NCBI GenBank assembly: GCA_030347455.1
Contig: JAQOSZ010000245.1
Span: 62,001 to 126,000 of the forward strand
Source of the DNA: Kentomonas sorsogonicus
Lineage: Eukaryota; Euglenozoa; Kinetoplastea; Trypanosomatida; Trypanosomatidae
Length of the DNA: 64,000 nucleotides
Reading direction: 5' to 3'
Each line of letters opens with the position of its first letter. The first letter of the stretch is position 1. A program made the translations under genes and the position numbers. Under the pieces are notes generated by a model, which was not told the origin of the DNA, did no database searches, and saw nothing but the letters and a program-made list of their open reading frames with translations. This document shows, one piece after another, positions 12,101 through 25,064 of the stretch.

Positions 12101-15100
12101 TGCGTGGCCGCCCACAGTATGGTCGCGTGCGACACCGTCCGTGTGTTCATCATCGGCGCCGCTGCTGTTGCTGTTGCTGTTGCGCCGTCTCGTGGTCTGT
12201 GACGCTGGCACTCCAAACGGATTGTCTACATCTTCATCAGCAGCCCCATCAACACCATCCCTCTCCTTGTCCCTGCTATTATTGCCTTCTTCGTATTGTG
12301 AGGTGAACGGCTGCTCCGTTTCTGGTGTCTTCACCGACCCGTCAGGCGCCCCGCCATCCGTCTTCTCACCCCCTTTTTCTGGACTCTTCTTCTTCTTCTG
12401 TTGTTGCTGGTCCTGCTGGTCCTGCCAGTACTTTTGAGGAAGAGGCGGGGGAGAGGGAGGCGCGACTCCTCCCACCGGCGTCCTTGCCGCCGCCGCCGCC
12501 GCCGCTGTCCCCCCAGCAGTTGTCGCTGTGGTGTTGGTGTTGGTGGTGGTGGTGGACAGGCGCGGGGAGGGGGGCGGAAAGTCGTATGGTTGTTGCTGTT
12601 GCTGCTGCTGTTGTCGCCTGGCGCTCCCGGCCGAGGCGGGGACCCGGTATGAGGTGCTGGAGGAGGCGGCGGCGGCGGCGGCCAGGAAGGACCCGTCGGA
12701 CAATAGCGTCGAGGCGTTCTCCGCCGTCGTGGTGTTGTTCAAATTCGTGTTGGACCCGCTGAGGTCGTTGTTGCTCGTGTCCCCGCCGCCCGACTCTCCC
12801 TGTTGTTGCTGCTGCTGGTGACGGCTCAGTGACAAGTCCCCCGCCGGCGGGGGCGTCGTCGAGGGGGAGGCCGCCGGCGGTCTCGTCAGCAGCGCGTTGG
12901 TGTTCATGATAAGAGTGAAGCGGCCGCCGGCGGAGGCGGCGTCCAGCGGCTCTGACAGCTCTCGCAGCGTCACCGCCCGTCCCATCGCGTCTGCCTCGCC
13001 CGCCCTCGACTTGCCCCTCGCCCCTCCCGCCGCGTTGGCCGCCGCCGCTGTGGCAGCGTTTGTGGCGGAAGCGGAAAGAAGAAGAGGGCCCCGCGCCGGG
13101 CGCCGTGCCGTCTGCGAGGCCCGTACCCCCCGCGAGCCCGGGGCCGGCGATGGCGCCTCTGCTGCCGCTGCGGGCGGCGACGGGCAGCGGCGCGCGCAGC
13201 AGCGGAATCGGCATTCCCTTGTACGGCCGCCGCTGCACCCACGCGCCCACCTGATCCTCCGCCAGGTACACCGCCTGAGGGTCCGCCGCGTCTTCATTAT
13301 TACTGTTATTATTGTTGCTATTCATGTCGTTTTCGCCCTCGCCGTCGACCCGCCGCCCTCTATTCGTAAAGCTGCCGTAGTTCCCGCTGTTGACACTGCT
13401 GCTGTTGCTGCCGCGGCGACTGCCGACGAAGAAGTCGTCGGAGCCTCTGTGGCCGGGCGTGCTGATGATGCTGTTGCTGCTGCTGCCGCCGCCGCCGCCG
13501 CTGTTGGTGCGAACGAGAATACCTCCCCCACTGCTACTGCTGTTGTTGGTGTGCTGCTGCTGTTGTTGTTCGCGCGGCGAGGTGCTGCCAACACTGTCGC
13601 TGCCGCGCGCGCTGCCGCTCCCGCCACGGCTGGTGCCGCGCAGGAGAAACGAGAGTGGAGACCGGGCACCGGCTAGTGACGCGGCGCCGTTATCGATATC
13701 CTCGTCGTCGTCGTCATCCTTCGCATGACTCTTACTATTACTGGCGCTGTCCCTCCCGCCGCCGCCAGCCGACTCGGGAGGCTGCAGGCGCCGAGATCGA
13801 TAGCGAAGCCACGTCCTCTAGGCGACGCTTGTAGTAGTCACTCTCCATCACGTGCTGCGTGTCCACCACCATCGGGCCGCCGCCGGGGCTGTGCGGCAGA
13901 CCAAAGCGGCTGCCGCTGCTGTTGGCGCTGATGACATCACCGCCGTAGGTGCCGCTGTTTACATTCGGCGAGGCGCCGTACTCGAGGCTGCTGCCGGAGA
14001 AGGGGCTGCTGCTGGACGGAGGCAGAAAAGTGAGGGCGGAGTTGTTGTTGTTGTTGTTGTTGTGGTTGTGGTTGCCGCCGTCGTAACTCTTGCCAGAGAA
14101 TATCGCGAAGGGATCGTCGTTGAGAGGCCTGCTGCCGCGGCCGGCGGCGCTCTCCTGCCTGTGGTTCTGCACAGACTGCTGATACTCCTCCGAGATGTTG
14201 GGAGTCATAAGCACCTTGAACATCTTCTTTGTCTTCTTCCCTCCTGCCTTTGCCTGCTGCTGCTGCTGCTGCTGTTGGAAGGATACTGCGGAGGAGGACG
14301 CCAGTGGCAGTGGCGCCGCCGGCGCCGCCGCGTCCGCCGTGGTGTTCGGCGCGGCGGGCGTGTTGAAGCCCCGCCGGCCCTGAATAGGTTTACCCTCCGC
14401 GCCGCTGACTGCTGCCGCCGCTGCGGCCGCCGACGGCGATGAGGGGGAGAGAGGCGCCGCGCCGTGCCCCCGGCGGCTGCGGCGCCGTCTCTCTCGGCGC
14501 TCACGTACCGCTGCACCTCCGCCGGGTCGGTCAGCACGACCACCGACGACGAGCGTCGGGCGCGGGCCGCGGCGTCACCGCTGCCGCTGCCGTGCCTGCC
14601 ACTACCGCCGCCGCTTCCGCCGCCGCCGGGCACCACCAGCGGCAGCACCGCCTCCTTCAGGAGCTGGGTGTACGCCTTCTCCTCCTGTCCCCCCAGCTCC
14701 TGCCACGGGCCCCCCAGGTACGACGCGCCTTGCATCTCCGCGCGCCGCGTCAGCTCCTTGCGGCGGCGCTCCGCCATCGGGCTGAACTGCGGCCGCCGCA
14801 GCGCGGAGAGGGGCAGGCCGCTGTAGCTTTCTACGATCGCGCGCCGCTCGCGCCCCTCGCGGGCGAACAGCCGCACGGCGCGGCGCAGCAGCGACTCGTC
14901 CGACAGCTGCAGCAGCAGAGGGAGGAAGACGGTGGGGACGCGGTCGCGCTGACCCGCGCGCGCGGCACTCCGCATCGCCCCGTACTTTTTGTTGTCGTAG
15001 ATGGCTCTTCTGCGTGCCGGCGCCCTCACCCCCACCTCGCCCTGCAGAGAGCGGGCGGCGCGGCGACGAGGGAGGAGAAGGGGCGGAGACGCTAGGCGCC

Positions 15101-18100
15101 GCCGCGCCGCGCTTGCCGGACGCCTCCGCTGCCGCCTTGCTCTGCTGCCGGCCACCGCTCTTCACGCCCGGGGAGGAGGAGGGGGAGGCGCGGCGGGGGA
15201 GCGCCCCCGGCCGCTGGCGACGCGCCGGAAGCTGTGAGCCAGCGCCCTTGCCGCCCGCGTCGCTGCCGGCCGTCCTCTCCTTCCTCGTCATCGCCCGCGT
15301 CGGCGCCGCTGCGGTAGTACTCGTGCAGCACCAGCGAGGTGAGTCGAAACGGCTCCATGAAGGCCTTGTGCTGCTCCAGCAACTGGCGCTGCAGCTGCTT
15401 GCGCTCCGCCGACTCCACCCTCTCCAGCAGCGCGACGAAGGAGGTGAGTACCGTGTGCTCCTCCAACTCCCCGCGCAGCGCCCGCTGCTCCCGCCGCCGC
15501 CGCTGCCGCCGTCGCAGCGCTTTTGCCTTGTCCCGCCGCCCGTCCGGCACCGCGAGACTCATCAGGCGACGCACGGCCTCCTCCTCCTCCTCATCGTTGT
15601 CGCTGTCGCCGTCGGCACCGCCGTCCTTCTCCTTCTCCTTCTTCTTGTCGAGCAGAGGCCCTTTGCCGAGCCCGAGCGCGGGCAGCGGACGGCTCTGGCG
15701 CCGCCCACGCAGCCACAGCTCGGCGCGCTTGCGGCGGCTGGAGGTGGCGCTGTCACCGCCGCCGTGCGCGTTCTCTCCCCCGTCTCCCTCCTCCTCTTCC
15801 TCATCACCCTCCTCATCGTCCTCGTCGTCGTCGCCGGCCTCGCCCCGGGCGCCGCGCCGCCGCCCGCCGCCGCCGTCGCCAGAGCGCGTGGAGGCGTCCT
15901 CGGAGGACGAGTAGAGTCCCGTCGAGCTGTAGTCGCTGTAGTAGTAGTAGTAATAGTACGAAGACGCGTCGCCAGACTCCTCACTCTTGTCGTCGTTATC
16001 GTCGTTGTTGTTGCCACCGCCGCCTTCCTTCCTGCCCTTCTTCCCTTCTCCACCCGCGCCTTCGAACAGCATGGAGCCGAGATAGATGGAGGAGGACTTG
16101 TCGCTGTCTGCTCGGCCCCTCGCAAAACCACTACTGTTAAGGCCGTTGCCAGCCCCAGCCCCTGCTGCTGCGGCTGCTGCGGCAGCAGCTGTAGCTGTAG
16201 CTGCCGCCATGCTGCTGTTCGCGCCGGCCGAGACACGCCGCACGGTGCCTGTCAGACGACCCGTGTTGGCAACGCTCTCCGTGTCGATGAGCAGCGCCGA
16301 GGCGTTGCCGGCGCCAGGCCCGGCAGTGAAGCTGCGAATGCTCCCGGCGGCGATGCTGGCGGTGCCGTCGCCGCCGACACTCTCAAACACGACCCGCCCG
16401 CGCGGCTTTCCTGTGATAGCGGCGGTGAGGCTCTGATGGTACTCAAGGGCGCTTTGCCGGCGACGGGTGGAGGCGGCGGCGGCGACCTCATTCCGTAGAC
16501 TAGCGTTCATGCTGCTCGCGTTGTTGTTGTTGCTGCCGCCGCCGCCGACGCCCGGGAAGGCGGAGTTCCTGTTGAAGCTCATGCCCGCGCCGCCCGCGCC
16601 GCCGGACACCGTGCCGGAGTTGGTCGTTGTAATGCCCCCGCTGCGAGACTCGGAGAAGATGACGTCGCGATCGCGCTGGTAGCCGGTGGTGAAGGCGTCA
16701 ATGAACCCCTCGCCGTCGTCGGTCCCGGCGCTGCTGCGGTTTGCCTCTGTCCCGAGCGTGTCCTTGGAACCGTCCCGCGAGCGCCCCGGCGCACCCGCCT
16801 GCTGCTGCGCGCTGACTGCTCCGGCTGCTGCTGCCGCCGTCGCTGCTGTTGTTGTTTCTGCGGTGCTGCTGCTGTGCGCTGCCGAGCTTGTTCTTGGCGC
16901 CGGCCCGGTTCGCCAGCCGCTTCTCGCGATCCGCCTTGCGCTTCTCGGCGATGAGGGTGGCGTAGCGGTCAACTTCGCCGCCAGAATTATTGTTGTTATG
17001 CTGCCGGTGAGCCGCGTCGCCGTGGTCGTGGTCGTAGTCCGCGCTGAAGATGGTGTCCAGCAGCGTCCCCCCGACGTTGGCGTCGCTGTGAATGTCCGTC
17101 TCTGAGTGGAAGTCGAGGGAAAGCGAAAGAGAGATGGAGGCATCGTTAGGGGTTTGGGTTTTGTCGTCACTGCCGTCTCCGTAGCCGCCGCCAGCCTTAC
17201 TGTTGTTGTTGTTGTTGCTGGTGTTGAGCCTGCGATTGTTGTTTCCGGTGTTGCTGCTGGCATTGTTCTTGTTGGCGGAAGACTTGGGGGCGTCGGGCCG
17301 CCCCTCGTAATGCCCCAGATAATGCGCGCTTTCCGCTGGCAACAGGTGATTCAGGAAGGTCAGCGCGTGCGAGGCGGCGGCGGCGTCGGCGGCCTCTCTC
17401 TTCACCTTGTCTTCTCTGCTCGCCGTAACACTGGCGCCTCTGCTGCTGCTGCTGCTGTTGTTGTTGTTTTTGTACCCACCAGATGTAGTCGCAGCATTCC
17501 TCTGTTGCCGCTGCTGAGCGCTGTTGGTCCTCTTCTTCTTGCTTTCGGAGTCCGTCACTGCCGCTGCTTTTGTTTTGGCCGTTGCCGCGGCCGACGCGGG
17601 GGGCGGCACGGCGGGCGGGGGGTGGTAGATCACCTGCGTGGCGGAGCGCCGGGTGTACTCACGGCGCCGCTCGGGAAGAAGGTCGACGTGTGTGATGCGC
17701 GGGTCCGCCTCCCACCGGTACTGCTGAATAGCACTGTCGTTGTAGCTCGTCGCCTCCACCTGCCCGCCGACTTGGTTCTTTGGAATACCCGTCGTGGGCA
17801 CGAGCGCAGCCGCTGTTGCTGTTTCTGTGGTGGCGGTGGCGACGCCGCTGTCATTGTGGCTGCTTGCCTTGCTACTGCTATTTTTTGTTTTTTATTATTA
17901 TTATTATTATGGTGATAATAATTGTTGTTGCTGTTCTTCCCCGCGCCGTTGGCCTTGGCGCCGCGTTTGCCCTTGCCGGGCACCTTGAGGGGGGCCGCCC
18001 AGCTCTCCATCACCACCACCAGCTCCGGTGGCTCCACCACCACCAGCGAAACCATCTCGGCGTCGCCGTCGTCCGCAGCGACATACACATTCGAACTCGT

Positions 18101-20861
18101 ATCATCATCAATATTATTACTATTCATCTTATTTTTCTTCTGCTTTCCGCTCTCTGCGCCAGCGCCGCTACTGCCGCCGCCGTCGCCCCCTATTCTCAGT
18201 TGTGGGTACATACGGCTAAAGCGGTCGTACTCCTCCATATAGCTCCGCCCCTCGCAGCTGTAGTTGTCACTCGTGTGGAAATAGTACTGGTAAACCGCGC
18301 CGTCCATGAGGGAGGAGGTCACGGAGGCTCCCAGCAGCGCCTTCTCCGCCTCCAGATCAATGTCGGGGACGCCGCTGCTGTTGGTGGTGGTGTTATTATT
18401 ACTATTATGATCACCATTACTACTACCAATGGTCCGGTTGTTGCTATGACTACGGCTGCTGTTGCTGGCGTTGTTACCGGGGCACATGGCGCGGGCCGCG
18501 GGAGGGGCTGCGGCGTCGCGCACGCGGTACTGCTGGTTCTGCAGACGGTTGAGCTTCTTGAGTCCCGCGGCGGAGATGGGGAGGCGCAGGCTGGCGCGAC
18601 GCCCAAGAAAACGCGCGCCCTCCTCCCCGGGCGCCACCGCCGGCAGCGCGACAGCACCTCCGCCGCCACTTTCAGCTCCTCGTCTTTGCTTCTGCGGCGC
18701 CGGGGCGGCCGAGGGCGGCCGCAGCCGCAGCGGCGGGGCGGGCGAGGCTGACGACGGGGGCGAGGAAAGTGTCGGTTGCGGCGGCGACAGCAGCAGCTGC
18801 CGGGAGGCGCCGCGGAGGCGGAAGCCGTTGGCGTCGTAGTAGCCGTCGTCGGCGTCCTCGCCCGCGAGCACCACCACCTCGACCCCTGTCGGCACCGTCA
18901 CCGGCGCGCCCACCGCCGCGGCGGCCATGTAGGTGTAGTCGCGGCGGCTGAAGAGCGTCGGGCGCTGCAGGACCTCCGCGCCGCGCCCCGCCAGCGCCGC
19001 CCACGCGCCGCGCTCCTCCCGCAGCACCGCCGCCGCGCTGCAGCGGAAGTGCTCGATAAAAAGGTTCCGCTCCTCGCGCTGCAGCCACAGCAGGCGCCGC
19101 AGCCGCCGGGCCTGGCGGCGGCGCACGTAGCGCTGTAGCAGCGCCAGCGCGCGCCGCATCTTCATGGCCGGGTAGAGGGTCTCGTGGTAGAGCTCCCGCA
19201 CCACCGCCCCGCGCACGACGCGCTGCAGCAGCAGCACCGCGTCCAGCCGCCGGCGCCGCCGCAGCAGCAGCCGCAGCCGCACCCACGGCACCAGCAGCGC
19301 GACCGCCGCCTCCGCCCGCGCCCGCCGCCGCGCCCGCCAGCGCCGCCAGCAGCACTGGATGGTAAACGCCGCGCGGGGGGCGACGACACTCTCGAGCAGC
19401 TGCGCCTCCCGCCGCCGCCGCACCACCGCCATCGCCGCGCGGTGAAAGAGGGCAACGAAGCCCAACACGGGGAAGTAGTTGCGGTGTTTCGCGGCCGCGG
19501 CGGGGTTAATACGGGTGTAGATGACGTTTTCACTGCCGGCGGAGACCCCTCCCAGCTGCGCGAGGCCGCTGCCGCTGCCGCCGCCGCCGCCAGCGTGACC
19601 GCCGTTGGCGCCGCGGCCGTTTTGGCGGTTGCGGGTGCGCGCGACGGTGTTCTTGCGACGGGTGACTTTCTTACCCTTCTGGATGCGGTTGCGGAAAGAG
19701 AGCGCGAGCTCCTTTTGCTTAGCGTTGGTCCCTGTGAGGCCGCTGGAGGTGCCTCCACCACCACCACTATTATTATTACTACTCGTCAGGTTGCTACGCC
19801 CTGTAGTGGTGGTGGAAGTGGCGGCGACGGCATTGCCGTCGCGTACTCTCCGAGTGCGTGTAGGGCCACCATTGCCACCAGTGTTGCTATTATAATTGTT
19901 ATTGCTGCTGCTGTTGTCGACGCCGCTTCCCTTTGAGACGAGGGCGCTGGGGCCGGGGAAGGCGGTTTTGTTGTTGCCACCGCTGTTGCTTGCACGTCCG
20001 ATCTTATTCACGAGCACTCCCTCTGGCCGTTTGGGTGGATTTAGCATCGCTGATCCTCCTCCGTTGTTACCAGTACTGTTACTGTTGATATCAGCCGCGT
20101 CACCCAACGCCCCGGCGCCACCAACACCACCAGCACTGTTACTACTGATGACATTGTTATTGATGTTGTTAGTAGGAACTGCTGCGTCATTCATGGGGGA
20201 GAAGTCCACAAAGGACACACTGCTGCTGCGGCTGGAGAGCCGCGAGGAAACTCCGCCGCCGCCGCCTCCTCCTCCCCCTAATGCATTTTCTCCTCCTGCT
20301 GTAGCCGGTGGCGGCGCGTCAGAGTATTCGCCGCTGCCGGGGCGCACGCCGAGCAGCTCCGCAGCCTGCTGCTGCAGTTTCTGCTGCCGCCGCCGCTGCG
20401 GACTCGTCATCATTTCGGCACTGCTGCTGCTGCTGCCCGTATGATTATTGTTGTGGTCGTGGTGGTGGTTGTGACTACCTTTGGTATTGCTAGCGCCGCC
20501 ACTACCACCACCACCACCAGCGGGCGTCGTAGTAGTGGCCGCGGCGGCGGCGGCGAGCTGCTGGGGGTCGAGACCGTGCGGCGGCGGAGGCTTGTTGAAG
20601 CCCTTGCGGGCGGTGAGAAAGTCGGAAATTTCATCGTCCTCGCGGACGTCGCTGAGATCGAGAATCTTCTGCACTTGCGTGCCGCCGCCACCATCGCCAC
20701 CAGCAGAAATGACCCTGTTGTGCTTGTCGCGAGTCGAGGAGGAGGAGGAGGAGGAGGGCACACCGCTGGTGGTGGTGTTGGAGGCCGTCGTTCCCGCCGC
20801 CGCCGCCGCCTCCGTTTCCCCCGAACCTTTCCCTCTGCTGCTGCTGCCGCCGCTGCTGTCA

Positions 20862-20892
<31 letters not shown>

Positions 20893-23800
20893 CTCCGTCC
20901 CTCTCACCCGTGTCCATGTTGACGTTGCCGCTGCCGCTGCCGGGGCGTCCCCCGTGCCGAAGTGAGCTGCCGTGGCGCGTGACGCTGGCGCTGGTGGAGA
21001 AGAGAAACGGGTCGTAGTTGCCGCTCGACTCGTGGTGGCCGTGCTGCTGCCGGGGGCCTCGCACGAGGTCTCCCGAGTAGAGGGAGTAGCTCCTGAGTGA
21101 ATGTTCCCCTTGGTCGTTGTTACCGTTATCGTTAGCGTTGTTGTTATTGTGACTGTTAGTATCATCACTACCGCTGTTGCTTGCTTGCTTTTGTTTCTTC
21201 TTGGTAGGGCTGGCGGCGGACAGCCCCGGCTTGCCTGTTGGCGGCCGCTGGCCTCCTCCTCCTTCTGCCCCGGCGGTGGCGGCGCTAGTGATAGGCCCGG
21301 GGACGGTGGGTCGACGGGCGGCGGACGCCATTCCGTTCGGGGAGTTGGGAGAGGCCGACGAAGACGGCGACGGCGACAGCGATGACTCCTCTGGTTGTTG
21401 TTGCTGTTCCCGCGGTTGCTGTGCCGCGGACCCCCCTTTCCTGTCGCTCTTCGCATGATTATGCAGCACGGCGCTCGCCGCAATCCGCCACTGCTGCGAG
21501 CGGGAGCTGCGATTTCCGCTGCTGGCGGTCGGCGACGGCGCCTCGCTGTTCTCCTCTTCTTTACCGTCGCTACTGTCATTGCTGTTATTCTTTCTTTCTG
21601 CCTCTGTTGGTGCGGTGTAGAACTTTTCCAAAGACGCACTCTGAGCTCCCCCCGTGTTCACATTCGACCCTGCTGCCGCTGCTGCCTTCTTAGGGGAGCT
21701 GGCGCTTTGGATCTGGAAGGAGGTCTTATGCCGCAGCTTGGAATAGTTGTCGGTCGAGTTGGGAGAGACGAGACTACTGTCGCGGCCGGCACGCCACCGC
21801 CACTGCCGCTGCTGGTGGTGGTGGTGTGCGACGGCGGCAGCGGCGGAATCACGGACAGATTCCCGGTGCCGCTCCCCACACGGACGGCGCCGCCGCCAGC
21901 AGCGGCGACGAGCGCGGAGGGAGGCCTGCTGGGGACTCCGCCGCCTCCGTTACTGTCGTCGCCGCTGCCGTGCCGGCGGGAGGTGCTGGTGCGCGCGCTG
22001 TTGATGAGCGAATCAAACTGCGCCGGCTTCAGAAGCAACGTCGCCACAACGGTATTATTATTTATTATTGTTGTTGTTGTTGTTGTTGCTCACAAGTTCG
22101 ACACCACCACCACCACCGCCGACGCTGCTGCTGCTGCTGCGCCGGATGAGAATCCGCCCGGTGTTGTTTTGGAGCATTGACAGAAAGTCGGTGTCGGCGG
22201 CGCTGTTGAAGGAGCTTCTGTTACTCACGCTGTCACCTCCGCCCCCACCACCACCACCGCCGCCGCCGCCAGTATTATTACTCGCATTGATGTTGATACT
22301 GATGATTTGATTATTATTATTATTATTTACCATTGTTGCTTCCCAGAGTAGCGCTGTCGATGACATCTTTTTGTGGGAGGAGCTTGGCACTCTGTGAAGA
22401 ATGACCGGCGACCCGCGGTTACCGTCACCCTGGTTGTTACTAGTATTATTGAGAGAGTGATGATGACGATCATGGCTCGTGCCTTGCCCATGCAGAATAA
22501 GCTGCGGAGAGCTCGGAGACGTGTAGTCTTCCGCAGCGGCAGCGGCAGCACCGGCAGCACCGGCACCACCCACTGCGCTTGTGAGCGATAGAATGTGCCA
22601 GTTGGGGGGCGACACAAGCGAAAAGGCCCGTCGCTCCATTCCGAGTTATCTCGCAGGCCAATAATCGGCGCGCCGGCCGGCGCAGAGCTGTTGGCGCTCC
22701 CGATATCATCATCACCACCAACACCAACACTGGCGCCATCGCTCTTCTTTTGTTGTTGTTGCCGCTGCTTTTGCCCACTACTGTTACTATTACTGTTATT
22801 ATTATTATTATTATTATTGTTGCTGTTGTTGCTTTGGGAGGATGGCGTGATGGTTGAGATGGGGTGATAACTCTTGTTGGCCTCGTCAGAGTCGCGCCGA
22901 ATGTTGCCGCCGCCGCCGCCGCCGCCTGTGTACGCCGCCGTGCCCCGTCTCTGGCGCTGCGAAGAGGACGACGACGTCACAATAGAGGAGAGCGGCGGCG
23001 GCGGCGGCGCAGAATTCCCATCGGCTGCTGCCGGCGGCCCCTCACTGCTGTGCACACGAGAGTGCGGTTCTTCTTCTTCTTGTTGTTGTTGTTGGCCACT
23101 TGCGTTTGGCTTGCCTGCCGCGTCCGGTGCCTGCGCCGGCGGCGGTGGCGACGGTGACACGGACACCGAGAAGGAGTTGGCGGAGGCGTTGCTGTGGTTC
23201 TTGTGGCCGTTTCCCTTTTTGGTCTTCCAACGCCCGTCTCGCACGTGCACCGCCTGCTCCTGCTCCGCCTGCCACGTGCCATCAGGCACAGCGCTCCCGC
23301 CGCCCGCTGCTGCTGGCCGCACTGACGGATAGATTGTCCAGTGGCGGGGGACGTAGGAGGAAGTAGGTGCTGTCCTCATTGTCGCCGCCGCCGCCGGAGC
23401 CCAATCCGCCGCCACCTCCTCGCACGATAGACAGCCGCGACATGCTGGCGTCGCAACCACCCGAGTTATAATTGGCGTCGCTGTCGCCGCCGCCGCCTCC
23501 TCCGTCGACACGAAGAAAGTACTGACTCTCGTCCTTGTTGTTCAGGTAGTCCTCTTTTGCGATCTGCACGAGCGAAAACACCGCCGCCCCCCACGCGTTA
23601 CCTTGCCTATTGTCTTTATTTGCTTCGTTTGCTTCTTCTTCTTCCCCGCCCTGTGCGGGATGTCGTTCTGTTGGTTGCCCAGCCACGTGATTGCTGTTTT
23701 CACTCGCACGCTCCCTGCCGCCGTGCAGCTGCGGTTCATCATCTGCGCCAACGCTGCCACTGCCACCGTCGCCGGAGCCAACGTCCAAGTCCCTCTGCGC

Positions 23801-25032
23801 AGGGGGATGCAGCAGCAGCACAACGCTGTCGTTGGTGCGAAACCTGGCGGCGGTACCGGTGGAAGAGGGGTGGCGGCCACCTGCACGATTGCTACCATTG
23901 CCAGTATCATCGTCATCATTATTGTTGTTATTGCCGTCGCCGCGGAAGCTTTGAATGAGCGACAGACGAGAGAAGTTCAAGTTGCTAATGCTGTTGCCGG
24001 CGTTGCGGTCGGCAACAAGGCAAATGCTGTTTCCGTTGCTATCAAAGCGGCGACTGTCATCGTTTTTATTGTAGTCGCCGCTGTTGTTGTTATTATTTTC
24101 CCAATCCTCCCTGGCGATGTCGGCAAGATTAAACTGTGGTTGCCGCGTGTTTCCCGCCACATTGGTATTCATCTGACGGTCATTGCCATTACTATTGTCA
24201 TTATTATTATGATTATTACTACTACTATTGTTGCGGTCTTGATAGTTCAATGGGCGCTGCGAGAAAGGCTGAGGCTGGTCCTCGTCATAAGCACCACTGT
24301 GAGAATCAAACGGCGGCACAGAGAGAGAGTGAGCGGACGGCGGCTGCAAGAGGCGGTAGGTGCTGTCGTTGGCGTTATCAGTACCGTCGCCCTCCTCGCC
24401 GTGTGGGATGACGGAGAGGCGGGAGGTGCTGCCGCCGCTTATGCTGCTCCCCCTTCTGTTCTGTAAGAAGTAGTTACTCATACCGCTCACACTGTTGCCC
24501 GACAGGTCTGCATGGCTCGTCTCGTTTTGCAAGCGGTTCTCCAAGTCTTCCTGGGCGATCTGCGCCAAGTTAAAATACTGCGGAGCGCGATTGCTGTGGT
24601 GACCGCTATTGTTGGATTGCCTTCCAACGCCACTATTACTAGCGAAGCTGTTATCATCGGTTTGACGATATTCGTTTGCGCTGTGCTCACCACTGTGAGA
24701 ATCAAACGGCGGCACAGAGAGAGAGTGAGCGGACGGCGGCTGCAAGAGGCGGTAGGTGCTGTCGTTGGCGTTATCAGTACCGTCGCCCTCCTCGCCGTGT
24801 GGGATGACGGAGAGGCGGGAGGTGCTGCCGCCGTTTATGCTGCTCCCCCTTCTGTTCTGTAAGAAGTAGTTACTCATACCGCTCACACTGTTGCCCGACA
24901 GGTCTGCATGGCTCGTCTCGTTTTCCAAGCGGTTCTCCAAGTCTTCTTGGGCGATCTGCGCCAAACTAAACGGCAGACGCGTATGGCCGCCACCACTGCC
25001 ACCACTGACACGCGGATTGGGCAGCATCATCC

Positions 25033-25064
<32 letters not shown>

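Noticed and set aside
10657-16498. Long plus-strand open frames (for example 455 codons at 10657 and 494 codons at 15014)
   Set aside because: They are antisense shadows of GC-rich, trinucleotide-repeat coding DNA. The minus-strand reading has Ser/Asn/Gln/Gly disorder and shares the direction of all recognisable genes.
24301-24970. CRISPR-like array
   Set aside because: The repeats are two long in-frame protein modules, not short direct repeats with equal spacers, and the genome is eukaryotic.
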